Assembly (NCBI RefSeq): GCF_002078605.1
Contig: NZ_MSJR01000012.1
Location: 1-64,000 of the forward strand
Source: Salegentibacter sediminis
GTDB lineage: Bacteria > Bacteroidota > Bacteroidia > Flavobacteriales > Flavobacteriaceae
Length of the DNA stretch: 64,000 nucleotides
Direction: 5' to 3'
In this document: one piece after another, positions 25,477-32,709 of the stretch
How positions within the stretch are numbered: the stretch's first letter is position 1
Layout of the letters: the number at the start of each line of letters is the position of its first letter
Notes under the pieces: generated by a model
Database searches by the model: none
Seen by the model: the letters and a program-made list of their open reading frames with translations, nothing else
What the model was told of the DNA's origin: nothing
Made by a program: the position numbers and the translations under genes

Positions 25477-26301
25477 TTACTCCAGTAAAAAAGGACAAAC
25501 TTCTAATAAGCCCTGCTGAAGAGCTTCTATTTTTTCTTTTTCAGGAAGCACCGGGAAGTCATTGAACAAAGAATTCAGGTTTTCTTTGGAGCAAACTTCG
25601 TCTATGAAAGGTGGCTCATATACCGGCATATCTACCGATTCCAAATAATCGGGGTACTTGATACCATCGCCAAAGATCTTATCTGAAAATTCTACCCAAA
25701 GGCTGGGTATGCGATAAGCATGGGAGACTATTAGTCCGTGCAGGGAGGAGGAAAGGATTCTTTCGCAGCTCATAATTTGCCGGGTCACCTCCTCTACATC
25801 CAAACACATCAGGTCTATCACTCTGATATCGGGATTATTTCCGAAGAGATCCACCGTCTTCTTATAGTCGTGATAATGTGGAATGATGCCTAACTCATAT
25901 TCTTTTTCTACCTGCGGATTAAAATATTCGGGTAAAAGGATTGCGGGGTCCCCATAAACAGGCGGACATTCATAGCCAAGATCCAGCAAAAACTTCCGGG
26001 TTTGCGGTCCTCTCACCGCCCGGAAGTCGGCAGAGGCGATATGATGCTCCCGGTCTATGATCCCACTCCCCCAAACGATACTATCTTTTGTGGCATGCGG
26101 GAGAATACTCCCAATAGCCAGGTAATGAGATTTATCCCATTTATACCAGGGCTGTTTCCTGGGGTGAACAAACTTCACCTCCCGCCCAGAGATTTTCTCG
26201 ACAAGATATTTTGAAAGCAGGTCGCCGTAATTCTCTTTTTCTTTGAAAATGAATTTTATTTCGCTCCAGTAAAAGAGAGGGATTGATGGGCTGTTTTTCA
26301 A
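25477..26301 (-). CDS. Polysaccharide pyruvyl transferase family protein
   Basis: 274 residues resembling WcaK/CsaB-type enzymes that add a pyruvate ketal from PEP to a glycan. Features are ENYGDLLSKYLVEKISG near the N-terminus, LAIGSILPHA, VWGSGIIDRE near 78, RAVRGPQTRKFLLDLG near 95, VYGDPAILLPEYF, IIPHYHDYKK and SSLHGLIVSHAYRIPSLWVE near 210, the last being the most conserved family segment. The start is TTG at 26301. It lies on the minus strand with the four-helix-bundle gene and wzc/wza behind it. Confidence 0.87.
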   Translation of the reverse strand: MKNSPSIPLFYWSEIKFIFKEKENYGDLLSKYLVEKISGREVKFVHPRKQPWYKWDKSHYLAIGSILPHATKDSIVWGSGIIDREHHIASADFRAVRGPQTRKFLLDLGYECPPVYGDPAILLPEYFNPQVEKEYELGIIPHYHDYKKTVDLFGNNPDIRVIDLMCLDVEEVTRQIMSCERILSSSLHGLIVSHAYRIPSLWVEFSDKIFGDGIKYPDYLESVDMPVYEPPFIDEVCSKENLNSLFNDFPVLPEKEKIEALQQGLLEVCPFLLE

Positions 26302-26341
26302 TGGTCTGTTCTTTTAGGCTTTGGTTATTTTTTTCTATTCA

Positions 26342-26369
26342 GTGGAAAGTGGAGAGTGGAAAGTGGAGA
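26342..26369 (+). repeat. GTGGAGA-type heptamer array
   Basis: Four units alternate GTGGAAA and GTGGAGA, and a further GTGGAGA lies at about 26407. The inverse (CCACTCTCCACT) occurs at 26896-26907, so the four-helix-bundle gene between them is flanked by inverted copies. Confidence 0.7.
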
Positions 26370-26423
26370 GTTGATTCCCTGTTTTCTTCATTAATCATCT
26401 TTTTGGTGGAGAGTGAACTGAAT

Positions 26424-26798
26424 CTATTTATTTGATTTAGATTTCAGATATCTTTGTAAACCCCTGGTCATTTTAAGCAACTCCAATAACATATTTCTTG
26501 CTTTGATATTTTCCTCCTTTAAAATATAATTTCTACGGGATGCAATGGTGGTACAAGCTACACATTCTCGTATGGAGTCAGAAACCATTTCCAGATAACG
26601 ATTGAATTGCAAATCAGTATCCCCCGAACCCTCACTGCTATTTAGGGCTATGGATACCGCAGCTCTCGTAAATTGAGAACGTAAACCAAAGTTTTCAAAG
26701 GCTGGGAATTTTTCAGCTAGCTCGTATGCATAATCTGTAAAATCCAATGCTTTTTGATAGAGTTTTAGATCCTCAAAGTTAAAATGTACGTCCTTCAT
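26424..26798 (-). CDS. Four-helix bundle protein (S23/IVS family)
   Basis: A 124-residue all-helical protein of the 23S-rRNA-intervening-sequence family (TIGR02436). Diagnostic parts are FEDLKLYQKALDFTDYAYEL at the N-terminus, FGLRSQFTRAAVSIALNSSE near residue 45, FNRYLEMVSDSIRECVACTT near 70, and a final helix with LLELLKMTRGLQRYLK. Relatives occur in rRNA insertions and, as Avd, in diversity-generating retroelements, where they bind nucleic acid. Stand-alone chromosomal copies have no assigned function. Heptamer repeats flank it in inverted orientation. A distant paralogue is at 32305-32709. Confidence 0.88.
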   Translation of the reverse strand: MKDVHFNFEDLKLYQKALDFTDYAYELAEKFPAFENFGLRSQFTRAAVSIALNSSEGSGDTDLQFNRYLEMVSDSIRECVACTTIASRRNYILKEENIKARNMLLELLKMTRGLQRYLKSKSNK

Positions 26799-26908
26799 AA
26801 TTTTAAGTTTGTGTTTCTCTAAACTACTACACCGAAAAATCGACCTTTAACAGTCATACTTTCCATTCTCCTCTCCCGGCATAGCCGGGTCAAATCCACT
26901 CTCCACTA

Positions 26909-29380
26909 TTATTCAAAATTCCTCATCGCCTTCTTCCACCACTTCTTAAATTTTCGGGCGGGGTCTGATTTCTCCACATAGCCCTTGGAGTAACGATTGT
27001 AGCCATAGCCGTAGCCATAACCGTAGCCATAACCGTAACCATAACCGTAGCCGTATTTGGCGCGGTGCACGAAGTGGTTAAGCACATAGCTTATGTTTTT
27101 GATCTCGCCTTTGTGATATTTCTCATTTATGGATTCCAGCATGCCGCGTTTGGTGTAATCCTGCCGGATCATATAGATAGTGGCATCGGCGTATTTTACC
27201 AGGTTAAGAGCATCGGCCACCATACCTATTGGTGGGGTATCCAGGATGATATAATCGTATTTCTGTCTTAGCTCTTCCATTAGCACATCCATCTGCTCAT
27301 TAATTAACAGCTCTGATGGGTTTGGAGGCACGGGCCCGGCGGTAATTACATCCAGGTAAGGTATTTTACTCTGCTGAATAATCTCTTCGGAAGTAGCCTG
27401 GTCGATAAGGTAATTTACCACTCCCAGGTCGTTGTTGAGTTCGAAATCATCAAAGATCTTGGGTTTACGTAAATCGACCCCTACCAGTACGGTCTTACGC
27501 TGACTGAGCGCAAAGACGGTAGCCAGGTTCATCGCACAGAAGGTCTTCCCTTCTCCGGAAACCGAGGAGGTGATCAAAAGGGTCTTGGAGCCCGTAACTC
27601 CCTGTTTTTTATACATAAACTGCAGGCTCGAGCGGAGCCCACGAAAACCTTCAGCGATTGAAGATTTAGGGTTGTCGAAAACCACCAGGTTAGAGTCTGA
27701 TTTACTCTTCCCGATCATCCCGAGTATGGGTATTGGTGAAAGCCTGCCTACTTCCTGGGCATTATGAATATTCGTATTCAGGAAAACCAGCAGGAAAACA
27801 AAGGTAAGCGGGATAACGCCCCCCACCAGCACAGCCATAACATAGTTAAGCTGAGTGTTAGGCCCTATTTGCCCGCCCCCGGTATCTTTTGCCGGGTCGA
27901 TAATCATCACATCGCTAACGTTGGCTGCTTTTATGAGCCCGGCTTCGCTGCGTTTTTCCAGAAAGAGGTTATAACTTTTTTCATTCAGACTATAGCGCCG
28001 CTGAATCTTCAACAGGTCCTGTTCTTCCTGGGGCAGGGTTCTGATCTCGGCTTCCAGGTTGGCGATCTGCCGATTTACATCACGGAGTTCCTCCTGCAAC
28101 AGGCCTTTGGAGGAACTTATATTTTCCAATAGTATAGATTTTACCGAATTTATCTGCCGGTCTATATCGTCAAAAACCGGGGAGTTTTCCTTCAGGGTGT
28201 ATTGATAGTTGCTGCGCTCTTCGGCCAGAGTAATGATCCTGGATACACCACTGGCGATACTCCCTTCACTGATCCCGGCGACCGAAGGTGCCGGCACGTT
28301 AGAATAATCGGTGCGGGTTTCGAGATAAGTCCGCAGGGTTTCATAGTAAGAAAGTTGTCTACGAATATCCTCTTTCCGAAGATCAAGAGTAGATAGTTTA
28401 TTGGACAGCTGGGAGCTTTCCGCAGAAATATCCATTATCGCATTTTCATTCCTAAACTGGTTGAGCTCATCCTCCACTGCCTTAAGCGCCTGAGATTGCA
28501 CTGCCAGGCTGCTGTCTATAAAACGGATGGTCTTAGTAGCAAAAAGATTCTTTCGGGCCAGCATATTTTCACTCAGCACCCTCACTGTTCCATTGAGGTA
28601 ATCCACGATCCTGGCTTTGTTTCCTCCCGATTTGCTAAGCCTGATCACCGAGGATCCCTGGGATTCCGGGGACACATTTACCCCGCGATATCGCCCTACT
28701 GCCGAATCAAAATTGAGGAAACTAACATAGAAAGGCTTTCCGGGTTGCAGGGCCTGGCTGGTTCTGATAACCCGTCCGTTAAAAAAAGGCAGGTTGACTT
28801 TTTCCCCTATTTTGAAATTTCTGTTGAATTCCCTGGCTTCAGTACTAAGTGAGGATTTCTCCTTGCTGCCATAATTCTGAAGACTAAGTGTCGCGGGCAC
28901 ATTAGCCTGGATATTATAGCTTGCTGAATCTTTCATCCTGATCACCATAATAACATTGAGGGCCTGCGGTTTCAGGGTGTCGGTCACCACCTCAAAAGGG
29001 GTTTTTCCGTAGGCATCTACCCGCTGATATTCCCCGTCTTCAAGATAATTGGTGAAAAACTGAAGCTTCTCCACCACTTCCTCGTTATGGGAGCGGGACC
29101 GGAGGATGGTCATTGCAGTATTTACTTTATCTGAAGTTCCACCCCAGTTAAAAGTTAAGCTGGTATTGGAAGTAAAGAAAGGATTCTGGTCGTCTTTTAT
29201 AGAAATAGAATTCCCAAGGCTATAGACCGGAAGTTTCCGCACATTATTGTAATAGGCTACGGCCAGGCTAATCCCCACTGAAAGCAGGATAAGCTTCCAG
29301 TAACTTATCACTTTAAGAACAAAACCTTTAAAATCAAAGGTGGAGCCTACGTCTGATATGTGATCATCTTCATGTGCCAT
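26909..29380 (-). CDS. wzc: Wzc-type polysaccharide co-polymerase and tyrosine kinase
   Basis: An inner-membrane protein of 823 residues controlling polysaccharide chain length and export. One membrane segment near residue 30 and a second near 510-530 bracket a large periplasmic region with coiled-coil stretches (about 290-460). The cytoplasmic BY-kinase has Walker A TSSVSGEGKTFCAMNLATVF (about 605), Walker A' VLVGVDLRKPKIF and Walker B YDYIILDTPPIG. The C-terminal tyrosine cluster is extreme: ten tyrosines alternate with nine glycines, followed by NRYSKGY. Its DNA is a near-perfect 12-base repeat. The start directly abuts the wza stop, so they form an operon. Confidence 0.93.
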   Translation of the reverse strand: MAHEDDHISDVGSTFDFKGFVLKVISYWKLILLSVGISLAVAYYNNVRKLPVYSLGNSISIKDDQNPFFTSNTSLTFNWGGTSDKVNTAMTILRSRSHNEEVVEKLQFFTNYLEDGEYQRVDAYGKTPFEVVTDTLKPQALNVIMVIRMKDSASYNIQANVPATLSLQNYGSKEKSSLSTEAREFNRNFKIGEKVNLPFFNGRVIRTSQALQPGKPFYVSFLNFDSAVGRYRGVNVSPESQGSSVIRLSKSGGNKARIVDYLNGTVRVLSENMLARKNLFATKTIRFIDSSLAVQSQALKAVEDELNQFRNENAIMDISAESSQLSNKLSTLDLRKEDIRRQLSYYETLRTYLETRTDYSNVPAPSVAGISEGSIASGVSRIITLAEERSNYQYTLKENSPVFDDIDRQINSVKSILLENISSSKGLLQEELRDVNRQIANLEAEIRTLPQEEQDLLKIQRRYSLNEKSYNLFLEKRSEAGLIKAANVSDVMIIDPAKDTGGGQIGPNTQLNYVMAVLVGGVIPLTFVFLLVFLNTNIHNAQEVGRLSPIPILGMIGKSKSDSNLVVFDNPKSSIAEGFRGLRSSLQFMYKKQGVTGSKTLLITSSVSGEGKTFCAMNLATVFALSQRKTVLVGVDLRKPKIFDDFELNNDLGVVNYLIDQATSEEIIQQSKIPYLDVITAGPVPPNPSELLINEQMDVLMEELRQKYDYIILDTPPIGMVADALNLVKYADATIYMIRQDYTKRGMLESINEKYHKGEIKNISYVLNHFVHRAKYGYGYGYGYGYGYGYGYGYNRYSKGYVEKSDPARKFKKWWKKAMRNFE

Positions 29381-30178
29381 CTAGAGTCGGGTAAATAATA
29401 AGATCGAAGTGGTTACCACCGAGAGCAGGGTCACCCCTGTTCGGAATGCCTCCATTCCTGTAGTTCCAAAACCCAGCGCCTTTTGAGGCAAAGGGTTCAC
29501 CACGATCATATCGTTTGGTTGTATGTAGTAATATGGACTGCTTATCGCATTGATGTTGGTAAGGTCTATGCTGTAAACCTCTTCCCCGTGAGGGAACTGC
29601 CTGATGATCTTTACATTCTGCATATCGCCGTATTCGCTTATGCCACCGGCATTGGCCACGGCTTCCATGATAGTCACCTTCTCTTTATAGATCACCTGGC
29701 TTCCAGTACCAATTTCCCCCAGGGTGGTATACCTTATCCCGGCAAGTTTAACGGTAACGAATATATTCGCCTCATCTTTGAAGTAATTTTCCAGCAGTAG
29801 TTTTTCAATCTTCTCACGTACTTCCTTTTCGGTATACCCCAGCACATTCACTTCCCCCAGGGTGGGCACCCTGATATTTCCATGATCGTCTACCGTAAAG
29901 CCGTCAAAGAACACACGCTCTTCGGTGGTGGCGCTAAGGTTGGCCTCATCAACAGGGTTAAACATCCCAACTAGTTCCTGGTCCAGGGCTTTAACACGAA
30001 TACTTAACAGGTCTCCGGTTTGGATACGGTAAGGTTTTTTTAGTTGCTGAATCTCAATAATACTATCCAGATCCTGCTCATTGTCCTGCAGGTAAGTAAT
30101 TCTTTTGGTAGAGACGCAGGAAGAAAAGCTCAGCACTACCGCAATAAGAAATAAGATACTTTTATACTGCTTCAGCAT
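29381..30178 (-). CDS. wza: Outer-membrane polysaccharide export lipoprotein (Wza-like)
   Basis: 265 residues from ATG 30178. A TTG at 30202 would place eight residues before the signal peptide and is rejected. The N-terminus is a lipoprotein signal ending in LSFSSC. The poly-export domain (YRIQTGDLLSIRV, near residue 55) is followed by SLBB-type segments (IRVPTLGEVNVLGYTEKEV; VTIMEAVANAGGISEYGDM). The C-terminal hydrophobic segment (VTLLSVVTTSILLF) would be the outer-membrane helix. It is transcribed with wzc. Its presence beside an ABC exporter suggests two export routes or a hybrid one. Confidence 0.92.
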   Translation of the reverse strand: MLKQYKSILFLIAVVLSFSSCVSTKRITYLQDNEQDLDSIIEIQQLKKPYRIQTGDLLSIRVKALDQELVGMFNPVDEANLSATTEERVFFDGFTVDDHGNIRVPTLGEVNVLGYTEKEVREKIEKLLLENYFKDEANIFVTVKLAGIRYTTLGEIGTGSQVIYKEKVTIMEAVANAGGISEYGDMQNVKIIRQFPHGEEVYSIDLTNINAISSPYYYIQPNDMIVVNPLPQKALGFGTTGMEAFRTGVTLLSVVTTSILLFTRL

Positions 30179-30306
30179 ATTTAAGAGGCTATTTGTTGGC
30201 AAACTATCTTTTTACAGGACTTCCACTGAATAAAGTAAAAAGGTTTAAGGCTAATGCGGCCCTCCTCATCCAATCCCTTAAGCAAAACCTGTTTAGATAG
30301 TTTTAA

Positions 30307-30314
30307 CAAATATA
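30307..30314 (-). promoter_or_regulatory. Candidate -7 element for wza-wzc
   Basis: On the minus strand TATATTTG fits TAnnTTTG, about 130 bases upstream of wza. The long leader is unusual for the region. No convincing -33 TTG was found at normal spacing. Confidence 0.4.
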
Positions 30315-30380
30315 GTTTTTGTAGGCTAATAATAAAATTAAGTCGCAATTTTCCTGTTATTTTGCGACAAATTTGAATTT

Positions 30381-32243
30381 GTGAATTACCTCTCAGTAGA
30401 AAATATCGCCAAGTCTTATGGCGAATTGCAGTTATTTAATAATATTTCCTTCGGAATAAATGAAGGGCAGAAGGTCGGGTTTATCGCCAAAAACGGCTCC
30501 GGAAAGACCTCGCTACTCAATATCCTGGCGGGCTCAGACAGCCCCGATGAAGGTAAAGTAGTGTATCGTAAAAACATTACCGTAGCTTTCCTGGGGCAGG
30601 AACCCAATCTGGACCCGCATCTCAGCATAGAGGAAACCATATTTTCTTCGGAAAATGATACTCTGAAGATCATCAGGGCCTACGAGAAAGCGCTGAAAAA
30701 CCCCGATGATGCCGATGCTTACCAGAAAGCTTTTGAGCAGATGGAAGCAGCACAGGCCTGGGATTTTGAGACCCAGTATAAACAGATCCTTTTCAAGCTG
30801 AAACTGGAAGACCTGGAGAAAGAAGTAAAATACCTTTCCGGGGGACAGAAGAAACGACTCGCCCTGGCGGTGATGTTGCTCCAGAAACCCGATTTCATCA
30901 TTATGGATGAGCCTACCAACCACCTCGACCTGGATATGATCGAGTGGCTGGAGGAGTATTTCAGAAAAGAGAACTTTACCATTTTTATGGTTACCCACGA
31001 CCGGTATTTCCTGGAGCGCGTATGCAACGAAATCGTAGAACTGGATCACGGAAAGTTATATACCTACAAAGGGAATTACAGCTATTACCTGGACAAAAAA
31101 GAGAGCCGGGTAGAACTGGAACAAACCAATACCGAAAAAGCCAAGCAACTCTATAAAAAAGAACTGGACTGGATGCGCCGGCAGCCTAAGGCCCGTACCA
31201 CCAAATCCAAATCACGCATTGAAGATTTCCACGATATAAAAAACCGGGCACAACAACGCCGTAAAGATCATGAGGTGCAGCTGGAGATCAATATGGAGAG
31301 ACTGGGCAGCAAGATGGTGGAGCTTCATAATATCTCCAAATCCTACGAGGAAAAAGAATTGCTGAAAAACTTCAATTACAATTTCAAAAAGGGTGAGCGC
31401 ATAGGGATAATCGGGAAAAATGGTACCGGAAAATCGACCTTCCTGAATATTCTCACGGGAGCTATAAAACCAGATACCGGAAAGGTTGTAATTGGCGAGA
31501 CTATAAAATTCGGGTACTACACCCAGGCCGGAATCGAAGTAAAGCCGGGGCAGAAAGTGATTGAAGTGATTCGTGAATTTGGGGATTATATCCCACTAAA
31601 GAAAGGCAGGCAGATCTCGGCACAGCAACTGCTGGAACGCTTTTTATTCGATCGCAAGAAACAATACGATTTTGTGGAAAAATTAAGCGGGGGAGAAAAG
31701 AAACGCCTGTATCTATGTACCGTATTGATCCAGAACCCGAACTTTCTCATTCTCGATGAGCCTACTAACGACCTGGATATCGTAACCCTGAACGTGCTGG
31801 AAAACTTTCTACTGGATTTCCCCGGCTGTTTAATCGTGGTTTCCCACGACAGGTATTTTATGGATAAGATTGTAGATCACCTTTTCGTTTTCAAGGGTAA
31901 AGCAGAGATCCAGGACTTCCCTGGTAATTACTCTGATTTCCGAAACTACGAGGAAAGCAGTCCGGCGGAAACCAAAGCAGACACCAAAGAGTTTGAGACC
32001 AAGAAAGACTGGAAAAAAACCAGTAGCGGCAGTAAGTTAAGCTATAACGAGCAAAAGGAATTCGGGAAGCTGGAAAAGGAGATCGCTAAACTGGAAAAAG
32101 AGAAGAAGAAACTTCAGCAGAAATTCCTCGAAGACCTGGATCCCGAAGAAATTAAAAAGAACTCAATAGCGCTTCAGGAAATAGAAGATAAAATTGAAAC
32201 CAAGACCGAAAGGTGGTTTGAGCTTGGTTCGCAAGCCGAATAG
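30381..32243 (+). CDS. ABC-F family ATPase (Uup/EttA-like)
   Basis: A soluble ribosome- or DNA-associated ABC-F protein of 620 residues with two ATPase domains and no membrane segment. Domain 1 has FIAKNGSGKTSLLN (first Walker glycine replaced by alanine), signature YLSGGQKKRLALA and FIIMDEPTNHLDLD. A charged interdomain linker follows (about 240-300, with WMRRQPKARTTKSKSR). Domain 2 has IIGKNGTGKSTFLN, KLSGGEKKRLYLC and LILDEPTNDLDIV. The C-terminal tail is a lysine/glutamate coiled coil of about 80 residues, as in Uup. The start is GTG. Heptamer units begin at its stop codon. Confidence 0.9.
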   Translation: MNYLSVENIAKSYGELQLFNNISFGINEGQKVGFIAKNGSGKTSLLNILAGSDSPDEGKVVYRKNITVAFLGQEPNLDPHLSIEETIFSSENDTLKIIRAYEKALKNPDDADAYQKAFEQMEAAQAWDFETQYKQILFKLKLEDLEKEVKYLSGGQKKRLALAVMLLQKPDFIIMDEPTNHLDLDMIEWLEEYFRKENFTIFMVTHDRYFLERVCNEIVELDHGKLYTYKGNYSYYLDKKESRVELEQTNTEKAKQLYKKELDWMRRQPKARTTKSKSRIEDFHDIKNRAQQRRKDHEVQLEINMERLGSKMVELHNISKSYEEKELLKNFNYNFKKGERIGIIGKNGTGKSTFLNILTGAIKPDTGKVVIGETIKFGYYTQAGIEVKPGQKVIEVIREFGDYIPLKKGRQISAQQLLERFLFDRKKQYDFVEKLSGGEKKRLYLCTVLIQNPNFLILDEPTNDLDIVTLNVLENFLLDFPGCLIVVSHDRYFMDKIVDHLFVFKGKAEIQDFPGNYSDFRNYEESSPAETKADTKEFETKKDWKKTSSGSKLSYNEQKEFGKLEKEIAKLEKEKKKLQQKFLEDLDPEEIKKNSIALQEIEDKIETKTERWFELGSQAE

Positions 32244-32277
32244 TTTGGTGTTTATTGTTTAGGGTTTATTGTTTATT
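32243..32277 (+). repeat. GTTTATT-type heptamer array
   Basis: Five units (GTTTGGT, GTTTATT, GTTTAGG, GTTTATT, GTTTATT) start at the last base of the ABC-F stop codon. The complementary array is at 32723-32750, just beyond the four-helix-bundle gene, giving an inverted flank. Confidence 0.72.
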
Positions 32278-32304
32278 TTTAGATAAATCAACAATCTTTA
32301 AACA

Positions 32305-32709
32305 ATGGGGAAAATTGAAAAATTCGAAGATATTGATGCCTGGCAACTAGCCCGGATAATTTGTCAAAAAACAGAAAAGCTATTTAAGAATACAGCTTTA
32401 GGAAAAAACTTCAAATTGCGGGATCAAATGGAGAGAAGCTCAGGTTCGATAATGGATAATATTGCTGAGGGTTTTGGAAGGGGCGGCAATAAAGAATTTC
32501 ACAATTTCCTGAGTTTCTCAAAGGGTTCATCTTCTGAGTTAAGGTCACAACTCTACAGAGCTCTGGATAAAGGCCTGATTTCAGAAGCCCAGTTTAATGA
32601 GTTAAAGAATGATTGTAATCAGGCTGAAAATAAGATAGGTGCATTTATACATTATCTTAGGAAATCAGACCTAAAAGGAATTAAGTTCAAAAAGCCCGGA
32701 AATGAATAA
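32305..32709 (+). CDS. Four-helix bundle protein (S23/IVS family)
   Basis: 134 residues, same family as 26424-26798 but clearly divergent. IDAWQLARIICQKTEKLF opens helix 1, then LRDQMERSSGSIMDNIAEGF, EFHNFLSFSKGSSSELRSQL and a last helix with NQAENKIGAFIHYLRK. The NIAEGF motif is the family hallmark, and the first copy has NSSEGS at that place. It overlaps the next gene by eight bases and is bracketed by inverted heptamer arrays. No function is assigned. An Avd-like nucleic-acid-binding role would be inference. Confidence 0.88.
   Translation: MGKIEKFEDIDAWQLARIICQKTEKLFKNTALGKNFKLRDQMERSSGSIMDNIAEGFGRGGNKEFHNFLSFSKGSSSELRSQLYRALDKGLISEAQFNELKNDCNQAENKIGAFIHYLRKSDLKGIKFKKPGNE

Noticed and set aside
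26875-26889. Hairpin CCCGGC-ATA-GCCGGG as wzc terminator
   Set aside because: The stem is good but no T-run follows on the minus strand, so intrinsic termination is not supported.
28192-28852. Open frames on both strands within wzc
   Set aside because: They are shadows of the long wzc frame, with no motifs.
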